DNA of 64,000 bases from Rathayibacter sp. VKM Ac-2760 (GTDB lineage Bacteria; Actinomycetota; Actinomycetes; Actinomycetales; Microbacteriaceae), in the NCBI RefSeq assembly GCF_009834185.1, contig NZ_CP047173.1:2666001-2730000 (forward strand), in the 5' to 3' direction. The position numbers and the translations under genes were made by a program. Under the pieces are notes generated by a model that was not told the origin of the DNA, did not search any database, and saw only the letters and a program-made list of their open reading frames with translations. The stretch's first letter is position 1. Each line of letters begins with the position of its first letter. Positions 43,461 to 51,427 of this stretch are shown here, piece by piece.

Positions 43461-44756
43461 TCAGAGGACGCGGGCGTCGAGGATCTCGGCCTGATCGACG
43501 TCGGTGCCGTCGGGGACCACTCCGATCCGGACCAGGTCGCCGTCCTTCACGGTGCCGTCGGGAGTCACGATCGAGGCACCGTCGATGGTGGTCTTGGACG
43601 CGTAGTGCGAGACGTCGTTCTGCACATCGGCGTAGTACGCCCCGTTCACCCAGACGAGGACCCGCTCGCCGGAGTGCACCAGGGCACGACTCATCGTCAC
43701 CGCGACCCGGTCGCCGGTCCGCTGGACACCGTTCACCCCGTTCAGTGTCTTCCGGAACAGCGGATCGGCTTCGACGAGGTCGGTACCCGACGCGAGTGCA
43801 CCGACCTGGACGACGTCCCCGTCCTCGACCGGCGTGGTGGGGACGATCTTCGTGCCGCCCGGGACGCTGTACCGCCACACGGACCACCCTCTGTCGTCGT
43901 TCAGATCACCCGCGTAGCGGCCGTCGATCCAGACCACGACGCGCTTCCCGGAGTACACCGCCTCGCTCATCGTCACCTCCGCGAACCCGCGAACGACCGA
44001 GACGTCCGTGATGTCCGCAGTCGTCGTCGACTCCGCCCCCCGAGGGAACCGACCGTGCACCTCCAGCTCCCACAACTTCTCCACCACGGGCCGCACGTCG
44101 GCGTACGTCACACTCTGCTCGGATTCGTGCGCGGAGGTCCTGCCGGTGGTCACGCCCACGAGATTCCCGGCGACGATGAGAGCTCCGCCCGAGTCGCCCG
44201 GTTGCACGATCTGCTCGACGGCGCCCGTGGTCGCGGTGGTGACGATCGTGAAGACGCCCTCCTTCGACCGCCGGAACCCGGTGACCCAGACCTTCTCCGT
44301 CCGCTGCAGCGCGAGGAGGCCGTCCGCCATCCCGTACACGGCGCCGGCCGAACCGACGTGGTACCCGTGCGGATCCAGGGTGGGGTAGCGCGGCAGCTCG
44401 TGCGGTCGGGAGAGGCGGAGGAGCTTCAGGTCTGCGGGAGCGAGGGAGATCTCCTCCGCCACCGCGACCTCCTCCCTCACCTCGTCCGCCCCCGGAGTCG
44501 GGGTGTAGCGGTAGAACACCTGGTGCGAACTGCAGTGTCCCGCCGTGACCACCCAGTCCGCGGCGATCGCCGTCCCGGTGCAACTGCTGTTCTGCGAGCC
44601 GAACCATGTGCCGTACACCTCGACCACCCAGGGCTCGTTCGACCTCGTCCCCGACGTCAGTGCTGCCGCGGGCGCCGTCGTGAGCGCACCGATGCCCAGC
44701 ACGGTCGCCAGAACGGCCAGCGCCGCCGCAGTCCTCCGCAGGAAGCGAATCCTCAT
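43461..44756 (-). CDS. Secreted trypsin-like (S1) serine protease with two C-terminal repeats
   Basis: A 431-residue exported protease. Signal peptide at residues 1-32 (MRIRFLRRTAAALAVLATVL, then APAAA). The catalytic triad is visible: His74 in VTAGHCSS, Asp109 in LAPADLKLLRL, Ser189 in VQPGDSGGALIV. The C-terminal half holds two similar ~75-residue repeats (about 257-331 and 347-423) sharing VTMS.A...SG.RV.VW..G.Y..D and V.DGD.V..G....GTD. I do not recognise that domain. Secreted S1 proteases act as virulence or plant-interaction factors in Clavibacter; a similar role here is only a possibility. AGAGGTGA precedes the ATG. Upstream 44757-44880 holds nothing else clear. Confidence 0.88.
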   Translation of the reverse strand: MRIRFLRRTAAALAVLATVLGIGALTTAPAAALTSGTRSNEPWVVEVYGTWFGSQNSSCTGTAIAADWVVTAGHCSSHQVFYRYTPTPGADEVREEVAVAEEISLAPADLKLLRLSRPHELPRYPTLDPHGYHVGSAGAVYGMADGLLALQRTEKVWVTGFRRSKEGVFTIVTTATTGAVEQIVQPGDSGGALIVAGNLVGVTTGRTSAHESEQSVTYADVRPVVEKLWELEVHGRFPRGAESTTTADITDVSVVRGFAEVTMSEAVYSGKRVVVWIDGRYAGDLNDDRGWSVWRYSVPGGTKIVPTTPVEDGDVVQVGALASGTDLVEADPLFRKTLNGVNGVQRTGDRVAVTMSRALVHSGERVLVWVNGAYYADVQNDVSHYASKTTIDGASIVTPDGTVKDGDLVRIGVVPDGTDVDQAEILDARVL

Positions 44757-44880
44757 CGCCGTCACCTCTTCTCCAGCGCGGGGGTCGCCCGGGGCCGGGA
44801 TCCCTCTTCCGCTCGAGAACGATCGACGAAGCACCGAGGAGGCGTCGAAGATCTGGCGGCAACGCGTCTGGACGGCGGAA

Positions 44881-45375
44881 TCAGGGCCGGTCGACGACGT
44901 GCTCGAGGTCGGCGCCGAACTCGAAGGTGCGGTCGACGACAGCGCCGGAGCGCAGGACAGCCGGCAGCCAGAAGCGCGCGTCGTCCCACATCCGCTCGAA
45001 CGGCACCGCGTCGAGCGGGACGATGGCGGCGTCGAGCTCGCCGGACGCGACGACGTCGCCGGCCCAGCGGCGGCAGAGGAAGACGTGCGAGCGCTGGCTC
45101 CAGGCGGGGCGGTGCGGGAAGAGGTAGTCGAGCGAGCCGCGCGGCTCGAGGTCGCCGGGGTCCGCGCGCAGGCCGACCTCCTCCGCCAGCTCGCGGACGG
45201 CCGCCTCGGCAGGCGACTCCCCCGGCTCGAGCTTGCCGCCGGGCGCGACGACCCGGCCTTCGCCGAGACCGCGGAGCTTCCGCCCGAGCAGCACCTCGGT
45301 GCCGCCGGGCGACTCGCGCAGGACGTAGACGACGCAGACCTCGGGCAGAGCGGACTGCCGCGGCGCATCGCCCAC
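44881..45375 (-). CDS. Nudix hydrolase, MutT/8-oxo-dGTP type
   Basis: A 164-residue Nudix protein with a perfect Nudix box at residues 47-69 (GGKLEPGESPAEAAVREL, then AEEVGL). It has an N-terminal VCVVYVLRESPGGTEVLLGR strand pair and a C-terminal FERMWDDARFWLPAVL segment typical of MTH1-like 8-oxo-dGTP hydrolases, so removal of oxidised nucleotides is likely. The start is a GTG at 45375 with GGAGG 6 bases upstream. A TAGCCT box at 45427-45422 on its strand overlaps the box of the divergent M20 gene. Confidence 0.88.
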   Translation of the reverse strand: MGDAPRQSALPEVCVVYVLRESPGGTEVLLGRKLRGLGEGRVVAPGGKLEPGESPAEAAVRELAEEVGLRADPGDLEPRGSLDYLFPHRPAWSQRSHVFLCRRWAGDVVASGELDAAIVPLDAVPFERMWDDARFWLPAVLRSGAVVDRTFEFGADLEHVVDRP

Positions 45376-45420
45376 TCCGCACCTCCGCTCCCCGGGTCCG
45401 AGGGGTCGGGACCGCCGTCG

Positions 45421-45427
45421 TAGGCTA
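45421..45427. promoter_or_regulatory. Overlapping divergent -10 boxes between the Nudix and M20 genes
   Basis: TAGGCT (plus, 45421-45426) lies 6 bases before the M20 GTG. TAGCCT (minus, 45427-45422) lies about 46 bases before the Nudix GTG. They share the same base pairs. Confidence 0.45.
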
Positions 45428-45432
45428 GCCCG

Positions 45433-46785
45433 GTGACGACGACCGCGCTCGAGCGCTTCCAGGCCCTGCTGCGGGTCGACACGGTGTCGCACTCCGACGA
45501 GTCCGAGAACGACTGGAGCCGCTTCCGCGTGTTCCAGGAGCTGCTCGAGCAGTTCTACCCCGCGCTGCACGGCGCCCTCGAGCGCGAGACGGTGGCCGGC
45601 CACTCGCTCGTCTGGCGCTGGCGCGGCACGGAGGACGGCGATCCGTCGGTGCTGATGGCCCACTACGACGTGGTCAGCGTCACCCCCGACGACTGGTCGA
45701 TCGCCCCCTTCTCCGCCGATACCGTCCTCCGGCCGGACGGCCGGACCGCGGTCGTGGGGCGCGGCGCGCTCGACGACAAGGGATCCCTGGTCGCGCTGCT
45801 CGAGGCCGTCGAGGCCGCCGTGCTGCGCGGCGAGCGCCCCCGCCGCGACGTCTACCTCGTCTCGACCCACAACGAGGAGACGGCCGGCGACGGCGCCCCC
45901 TCGATCGTCGCCCTGCTCGGCGCGCGCGGCGTCCGCCCCCGCTTCGTGCTGGACGAGGGCGGCAACGTCCGCCGCGGCATCGTGCCCGGAGTGACCACGC
46001 CGATCGCCGTGATCGGCGTCACCGAGCGCGGCATCATGAACCTCGAGCTGACCTGCCGCGACGCCGGCGGCCACGCCTCCGCTCCCCCGCCCCTGCCCGG
46101 CATGCTCGCGACGCAGCGCCTCGCCCGGGCCATCCACCGGCTCACCGAGAACCCGTTCCCCTCGACGCTCCCGGAGCCGATCGCCGAGCTGGTCCGCGCC
46201 GCCGCGCCGCACGCCGACGCCGCGCACGCCGTCTGGTACGCGAGACCGCACGAGCACCCCGACGCCGTGATCGGCGCCCTGGCCGCGCACTCCAACCGCT
46301 CGGCCGCCATGCTGCGGACCACCGTCGCGATCACGCAGCTGCGCGGCAGCACCGGGGCGAACGTGCTCGCCTCGACCGCGAGCGCCGTCGCGAACGTGCG
46401 GATCAACCCGGGCGGCACCGTCGCGGGCGTGGTCGAGCGCATCCGCGCCGTCATCGACGACCCCGAGGTCGAGATCGAGGTGCGGGTCGCCCACGAGCCC
46501 TCGCCCGTCTCCCCCACCGGCGAGCCCGGCGACGGCGAAGCGTACGACGTGCTCCGCGCCGTGGTGCAGGAGGTCTTCCCGGAGGCGATCGTCGCCCCCT
46601 ACGTGCAGACCGGCGGCAGCGACGCCCGGCACTTCCACGCGATCAGCGACGGCGTGTACCGCTTCATCCCGTTCGAGATCAGCCCGCAGCAGCAGCTCGG
46701 CATCCACGGCGCCGACGAGTCGGTCGAGGTCGACCAGTTCGAGCGGGCGATCGCCTTCTACGCCCGGCTCCTGCACGAGCTCTGA
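45433..46785 (+). CDS. M20/M25/M40 family metallo-hydrolase
   Basis: A 450-residue zinc peptidase/deacylase. The first metal His is in VLMAHYDVVSVTPDDW near residue 77, GRGALDDKGSLVALLEAVEA follows with the bridging Asp, and STHNEETAGDGAPSIVALL near 145 gives the catalytic Glu pair. The dimerisation domain (RGIMNLELTCRDAGGHASAP) and GGSDARHFHAISDGVYRF near 395 complete the family set. Substrate unknown: carboxypeptidase-like or amidohydrolase. The GTG at 45433 is preceded by TAGGCT at 6 bases. Confidence 0.92.
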   Translation: MTTTALERFQALLRVDTVSHSDESENDWSRFRVFQELLEQFYPALHGALERETVAGHSLVWRWRGTEDGDPSVLMAHYDVVSVTPDDWSIAPFSADTVLRPDGRTAVVGRGALDDKGSLVALLEAVEAAVLRGERPRRDVYLVSTHNEETAGDGAPSIVALLGARGVRPRFVLDEGGNVRRGIVPGVTTPIAVIGVTERGIMNLELTCRDAGGHASAPPPLPGMLATQRLARAIHRLTENPFPSTLPEPIAELVRAAAPHADAAHAVWYARPHEHPDAVIGALAAHSNRSAAMLRTTVAITQLRGSTGANVLASTASAVANVRINPGGTVAGVVERIRAVIDDPEVEIEVRVAHEPSPVSPTGEPGDGEAYDVLRAVVQEVFPEAIVAPYVQTGGSDARHFHAISDGVYRFIPFEISPQQQLGIHGADESVEVDQFERAIAFYARLLHEL

Positions 46786-47047
46786 GCGCTTCCCTCGCGG
46801 GGTCGATGAGTGCGGTGGACGCCGGGTGAGCGCGACCTGAGTGCGGCTGGTTCGTTCCGCGCCGAATCTGGGAAAACCGTTCGATGACGCGCCGGGCCTC
46901 GTTGGCCGTCCGTTCACCCCGCGATGATGGACTGAGCGTCGTGGGAGCAGTTCCTGGCCCGCGGATCAGCAGTACAGCACCAAGCGACATCCCGTGCCGA
47001 TGCCGGCCCGTTCGAGCCGGCACCACCGATCGTGGAACCCGAGGATC
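46786..47047. other. Intergenic region with 5' hairpin before the phosphodiesterase gene
   Basis: 262 bp without a gene. TGCCGGC and GCCGGCA (47001-47007, 47016-47022) form a 7-bp stem with an 8-base loop just before the start of the next gene. TGAGTGCGG occurs twice, near 46809 and 46839. I see no recognised riboswitch. Confidence 0.35.
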
Positions 47048-48001
47048 ATGACTGTCCGCCAGGCCGAGTACCCCCGGCCGAACCACTTCATCCTGCACCT
47101 CAGCGACACCCACTTCATCGCCGGAGACGGCGGGCTGTACGGCTCCGACGTCGACAGCGAGGCGCAGCTGCGCCGGCTGTTCGACGAGCTCGAGGCCTCG
47201 GGCGGGCGCCCGGAGGCGGTCGTCATCACCGGCGACCTGGCCGACAAGGGCGAGCCGGAGGCGTACGCGAAGCTGCGCGCCGTCGTCGAGCCCGCCGCCG
47301 CCCGCCTCGGTGCCGAGGTGATCTGGGTGATGGGCAACCACGACGACCGCGGGGCGTTCCGCTCCGGGCTGCTCGACCAGCTCCCGACGACGCAGCCCAT
47401 CGACCGCGTGCACGACGTGAACGGGCTGCGGATCATCGCGCTCGACTCGACCGTCCCCGGCGCCCACTACGGCGAGATCTCGGACGCGCAGCTCGACTGG
47501 CTCGCGGAGGAGCTCTCCAGCCCCGCGCCGCACGGCACGATCCTGGCGCTGCACCACCCGCCGGTGCCGAGTGTGCTCGACCTCTCGGTGCTCGTGGAGC
47601 TGCGCGACCAGCCGGCCCTCGCCGAGGTGCTCGAGGGCTCCGACGTCCGCAGCATCATCGCTGGGCACCTGCACTACTCCTCGACAGCGACGTTCGCCGG
47701 CATCCCCGTCTCGGTCGCGTCGGCCACCTGCTACACCCAGGACCTCAACGTGCCCGTCGGCGGCACCCGCGCCCGCAACTCCGCGCAGGCGTTCAATCTC
47801 ATCCACGTCTACGACGGCACCGTGCTGCACTCGGTGGTGCCGATCGGCGCCTCGACCGAGGTGTCCTACGTCTCGGCGAACGAGACCGAGCGGATCCTCG
47901 CCTCGCACGGCGTGGAGATCGCGCCGGCGACGGCCGCCCCGCTCGAGCAGGTGGAGAAGCTGTACCCGCCGGTCGCCGAGCCGGTGAGCGTCAGCGCTTA
48001 G
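47048..48001 (+). CDS. Metallophosphodiesterase, CpdA-like
   Basis: A 317-residue calcineurin-fold phosphodiesterase. All metal motifs are present: LHLSDTHFIAGDGG near residue 15, VVITGDLADKGEPEAY near 60, WVMGNHDDRGAF near 96, LALHHPPVPS near 165 and IIAGHLHYSSTATF near 203. The family includes cyclic-AMP phosphodiesterase CpdA, so cyclic-nucleotide turnover is likely but unproved. The ATG at 47048 is chosen as the family begins directly after it; an in-frame ATG at 46994 would add 18 basic residues and read through the hairpin. Confidence 0.87.
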   Translation: MTVRQAEYPRPNHFILHLSDTHFIAGDGGLYGSDVDSEAQLRRLFDELEASGGRPEAVVITGDLADKGEPEAYAKLRAVVEPAAARLGAEVIWVMGNHDDRGAFRSGLLDQLPTTQPIDRVHDVNGLRIIALDSTVPGAHYGEISDAQLDWLAEELSSPAPHGTILALHHPPVPSVLDLSVLVELRDQPALAEVLEGSDVRSIIAGHLHYSSTATFAGIPVSVASATCYTQDLNVPVGGTRARNSAQAFNLIHVYDGTVLHSVVPIGASTEVSYVSANETERILASHGVEIAPATAAPLEQVEKLYPPVAEPVSVSA

Positions 48002-48041
48002 CCGGCACCGCCTCCGGGGCCCGCCGGCGCTCCCTCCGGGG

Positions 48042-48227
48042 TCAGCGCTTCGAGCGGCCCCGGGCGCGGTCGAGCGCGAAGAGCCGGCCCGCGAAGGCGA
48101 GGGCCGCGCCGAGCGCGATCCCGACGCCGATGCCCGCGCCGATCCCGATGCCCGGGAAGACGAGCGAGCTGCCGATGCCGAGGAGGATGCCGAGGACGGC
48201 CCCGCCGAGCGTCCAGGCGGTGATCAC
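48042..48227 (-). CDS. Small glycine-rich membrane protein coupled to the Stealth gene
   Basis: A 61-residue protein starting with GTG that overlaps the Stealth-gene stop (GTGA). It is one long or two close membrane helices dominated by Gly/Ile/Leu with GxxxG-like spacing (GIGIGAGIGVGIALG), then a basic tail (RLFALDRARGRSKR) that should lie in the cytoplasm. I do not recognise a family. The tight coupling suggests it helps the glycosyl-phosphate transferase at the membrane, but this is inference. Confidence 0.65.
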   Translation of the reverse strand: MITAWTLGGAVLGILLGIGSSLVFPGIGIGAGIGVGIALGAALAFAGRLFALDRARGRSKR

Positions 48228-49768
48228 TCGACCGTCTCCCACGGGGCGGGGATCGGGTAGTACTCCTCGAGGAAGTCGATCACGGCCCGGGTCCGCACCT
48301 CCGCCGAGATCTCGGGGAAGCTGCCGTCGTTGAGGCAGAAGAAGTCGACGCCGCGGTTCTTCAGCAGCTTCTTCATGTCCTTCAGGCCCTGGTGCATCGT
48401 CGTGTCGACGTACTTCACCGAGGCGTTCTCCTGCACGACCGCGCGCCCGGTCATCAGCGCGTAGTAGTGGTAGAGCGAGTTGGTGACGGAGACGTCGCTC
48501 GCCGAGCGGAAGCGGCTCGCGGCCGTCGCGGTGAACTCCGGCTCGAACTCGGCCTCGAGCTCGGCCATCACGGTCTTGCGCAGCGGCGTGGCGGCGTGCT
48601 CGAGGTGGCGGGTCGTCATCGCGCCGAAGCGCTCGCGGAGCAGCCGGCGGTTGACCCGGGCGGCGTTCTCGAAGCCGCTGCGGCTCGCGTTGGAGTCGCC
48701 CATGCCGATCCGGGTGGTCGCCTCGATGAACTTGGTGATCCCGCCGGGCGAGAAGAAGATCGACGGGTCGACGGGGCGGCCGAAGAACATGTCGTCGTTC
48801 GAGTAGAGGAAGTGCTCGGCCAGGCCCGGGATGCGGTGCAGCTGGCTCTCGACCGCGTGCGAGTTGTGCGTGGGCAGCACCGAGAGGTCGCGGAAGTGGT
48901 CCTCGCTGCGGACCAGCGTGACGTCGGGGTGCTCGTCGAGCCAGCGCGGGCGAGGCGAGTCGGTGACGATGTAGATGTGCCGGACCCACGGCGCGTACAT
49001 GTAGACGCTGCGCAGGGCGTACTTGAGCTCGTCGATCTGACGGAAGCGCGCCGGGGCGTCGTCGCCCTCGCCCACGACGTAGCTCGCCATCCGGGCGGCG
49101 CGGGCGCGCTGGAACTCGAGATCGGTGCCGTCGACCCAGGAGAAGACGATGTCGACGTCGAAGCGGATGTCGCTGACGAGCGGCTCGAACATGCCCTCGA
49201 AGGTCGGCCAGGTGCGGCCGTAGGCCTCGACGTGCGCGTCGATCGCCTCGGCGACGGGGAGGCTGCTGCGCATCAGCGCGTTCTCGGCGGGAGTGGTGAT
49301 CTCCTCCTCGCCCACCTTCCAGAACTCGAGGCGGACGCCGCTGCGGGCGCCGTAGCGGAGCGAGCCGCTCGAGGAGACGCGGGGGCGGAAGAGCGAGAAG
49401 ACCGCGGCGCGCGGGTACGGGGCGATGGCCCCCTCCGCCAGGAGCAGCGGCGGGGTGCCGCGCTTGTCGAGGGTCTTCACGTAGAAGGGCTCGGTCGCGA
49501 AGGCGCGCGCGAGCAGGGTGGCGAGCTCTGCGCCGAGCGAGCGGTCGATCGCGAGGAACGGCGCGCCCTTGGTCCCGCGGATGAGGCGGTAGGGGAACTC
49601 GGCCTCGTCGAGCACCTCGCCGAGCGCGATCAGGTCCTCGGTCCAGGCCGCCTGCGGGGTCGTACTCGAGTTCACCAGCGAGAACAGACCGGCATGGACG
49701 ACGACGTCGTCGCGGTCGAAATGGCGCGGGCGCAGGAGGGCAGACGGCAGAGGACGGACGGAAGGCAT
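48224..49768 (-). CDS. Stealth family sugar-phosphotransferase
   Basis: A 514-residue protein with the four conserved regions of Stealth proteins (hexose-1-phosphate transferases related to GlcNAc-phosphotransferase): CR1 DIVFSWVDGTD near residue 205, CR2 RQIDELKYALRSVYMYAPWV with YIVTDS and NDDMFFGRPVDPS near 245-325, CR3 MTTRHLEHAATPLRKTVM near 385 and CR4 FFCLNDGS near 480. Such enzymes build phosphodiester-linked surface polysaccharides, which can mask the cell. The ~190-residue N-terminal part is specific. No other capsule genes are adjacent apart from the small coupled membrane protein. Confidence 0.9.
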   Translation of the reverse strand: MPSVRPLPSALLRPRHFDRDDVVVHAGLFSLVNSSTTPQAAWTEDLIALGEVLDEAEFPYRLIRGTKGAPFLAIDRSLGAELATLLARAFATEPFYVKTLDKRGTPPLLLAEGAIAPYPRAAVFSLFRPRVSSSGSLRYGARSGVRLEFWKVGEEEITTPAENALMRSSLPVAEAIDAHVEAYGRTWPTFEGMFEPLVSDIRFDVDIVFSWVDGTDLEFQRARAARMASYVVGEGDDAPARFRQIDELKYALRSVYMYAPWVRHIYIVTDSPRPRWLDEHPDVTLVRSEDHFRDLSVLPTHNSHAVESQLHRIPGLAEHFLYSNDDMFFGRPVDPSIFFSPGGITKFIEATTRIGMGDSNASRSGFENAARVNRRLLRERFGAMTTRHLEHAATPLRKTVMAELEAEFEPEFTATAASRFRSASDVSVTNSLYHYYALMTGRAVVQENASVKYVDTTMHQGLKDMKKLLKNRGVDFFCLNDGSFPEISAEVRTRAVIDFLEEYYPIPAPWETVE

Positions 49769-49813
49769 GATTCACATTATCCGCCGCCCGTTTCGTGCAG
49801 ATGACCGAGCCGT

Positions 49814-51352
49814 TCACCTTGACAGGGAGTGCAGCCTCTCCAGTGCCGCGTCCCCGGCCGCCGCGGCCTCCTCCGCGCGTCGTTCCTCGTGCGCCGAGGC
49901 GGCACCGAGGGCGAACGCCGGCTCGTCCCGGCGGGCCGCCACGAGCGCGTGCGCGCGCAGCGCCTCGCGGGCGGCGAGGGCGTCGCGCTCCTCGCCGAGC
50001 GCCTCGGCGACCGCCTTCGCGGCCTTCGCGAGCGAGTGCTGCCTCGAGCCGACCGCCTCCGGGACGACGGCGCTCCAGGCGTCGACGACGTAGCGCAGGC
50101 GCTTCGCGGCCTTGCGCAGCTCGTGCCGGGCCTCGAGGTCGTCCTCGCCCGTCCGGGCGGCGTCGAGCCGGGCGACCTCCTTCGCGAGGGAGCGGCGGAC
50201 GAGCTTCTTCGCGCTCGAGCCCGCCTTCGCGGTCCGCGGCGGGTCGTCCAGCAGAGCGTCCAGGGCGTCGAGGAGGGCGAGGTAGCGGGCGCCGCGCAGG
50301 GCCTTGGCGACCCGCTGCAGGGCGATCGCGTGCCGGCGCTCGATCGCCTCGAAGAGGGAGGTGCCGCCGACGGCCTTCGCGTGCAGGCCCTCGCCCGCCT
50401 TCTCGATCGCGGTGCGGAGGCGCTCGGCCAGGACCTCCTCGTCGCGGGCGGCGCCGAGGACGCCGGCCAGCCAGCGCAGCTCCTCGCGGAGCGGATCGAG
50501 GGCCGTGCGGTCGAGCACCGAGCGCGAGGCGGCGAGCACGCTGCGCAGGCGCCGGGTGTGCACGCGCATCCGGTGCAGGGCGTCGTCGGCCTCGAGGCGG
50601 ACGCGCGGATCGACGGCGCGCAGGCCCGTGAGGAGCTCGCCGATCGCGGCGAGCGCCGCCTCCCCGCCGTCGGCCGGGGCCGAGTGCTCGTCCTCGATCG
50701 GCCCCCCGGTGGCCCGGGCCAGCTTCGAGGCGCTCTGGGCGGGGCGGGCGCCGGCCACGAGCAACCGCTCCTCGATCGCGTCGAGGACGGCCTCGCCCTC
50801 GGCGCCGTGGACGTCGAGGAGCTCGACCTCCCACTCCCGCCAGCGGCGCTCGACGCCCGAGCGCAGGTCGTTCGCGATGACGAGGTCGTCGGCGATCTCG
50901 GCGAGGCGGCGGCCGGCGGAGTCGGCGACACGGGTGATCGCGCGGACGGTCTCGAGGGTGGCGAGCGGCTCGAGCCGTGCGCGGCCGACGTGGCCGAGCA
51001 CCGGCTCGCGGACGCCGGGCGGGACGGTGCGGGTCGCGGTCAGCGGGGCGTGGATCTCGGTCCGACCGGCGGAGCCCGGCAGCTTCACGTGCCAGCCCTC
51101 GTCGCCGCCGCCCTCGCGGCGCCGGAGCGTGATCCGGGCCCGGGAGAGCGCGCGGCCCGCGGTGTCGAAGTACTCGGCCGAGAGGCGGACGGGCTCCTCG
51201 ACGACGGCCGTCGCGACGGTCCCGGCGCCGAGGAGCCCGGGGAGGGCGGTGTCGGCCTCGACGTCGTACTTGCGCTCCACCTCGGTCTGCACGCGCCGCT
51301 GCGCGCCCGCCGGCGTCCGGTCCGCCGTCGTCCTGTCCGCACTGTCAGCCAT
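49814..51352 (-). CDS. CYTH and CHAD domain-containing protein
   Basis: A 512-residue two-domain protein. The CYTH domain (about residues 18-215) opens with the ExExK motif EVERKYDV and has LSAEYFDTAGRALSRARITL and WREWEVELLD, typical triphosphate-tunnel strands. The CHAD domain (about 225-505) is helical and rich in conserved His/Arg/Lys (ALHRMRVHTRRLRSVLAA, HELRKAAKRLRYVVDAW), which binds polyphosphate. The combination suggests triphosphate or polyphosphate handling. The frame runs open far upstream (to 55159), but only antisense of other genes is read there; the ATG at 51352 begins the real protein. Confidence 0.92.
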   Translation of the reverse strand: MADSADRTTADRTPAGAQRRVQTEVERKYDVEADTALPGLLGAGTVATAVVEEPVRLSAEYFDTAGRALSRARITLRRREGGGDEGWHVKLPGSAGRTEIHAPLTATRTVPPGVREPVLGHVGRARLEPLATLETVRAITRVADSAGRRLAEIADDLVIANDLRSGVERRWREWEVELLDVHGAEGEAVLDAIEERLLVAGARPAQSASKLARATGGPIEDEHSAPADGGEAALAAIGELLTGLRAVDPRVRLEADDALHRMRVHTRRLRSVLAASRSVLDRTALDPLREELRWLAGVLGAARDEEVLAERLRTAIEKAGEGLHAKAVGGTSLFEAIERRHAIALQRVAKALRGARYLALLDALDALLDDPPRTAKAGSSAKKLVRRSLAKEVARLDAARTGEDDLEARHELRKAAKRLRYVVDAWSAVVPEAVGSRQHSLAKAAKAVAEALGEERDALAAREALRAHALVAARRDEPAFALGAASAHEERRAEEAAAAGDAALERLHSLSR

Positions 51353-51415
51353 GGTCCATTGTGCGCACGCGCGAGGCTCCCGCGGCGGCAGCCGGGCGGC
51401 GGGGCGCGCTGGATC

Positions 51416-51421
51416 TAGGCT
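51416..51421 (+). promoter_or_regulatory. Probable -10 box of the oligopeptidase gene (leaderless)
   Basis: TAGGCT, 6 bases before the ATG at 51428. Confidence 0.5.
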
Positions 51422-51427
51422 GGAGCG

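Noticed and set aside
45376..46917. Extension of the Nudix frame to 678 residues
   Set aside because: Antisense of the M20 peptidase; the GTG at 45375 has a good Shine-Dalgarno.
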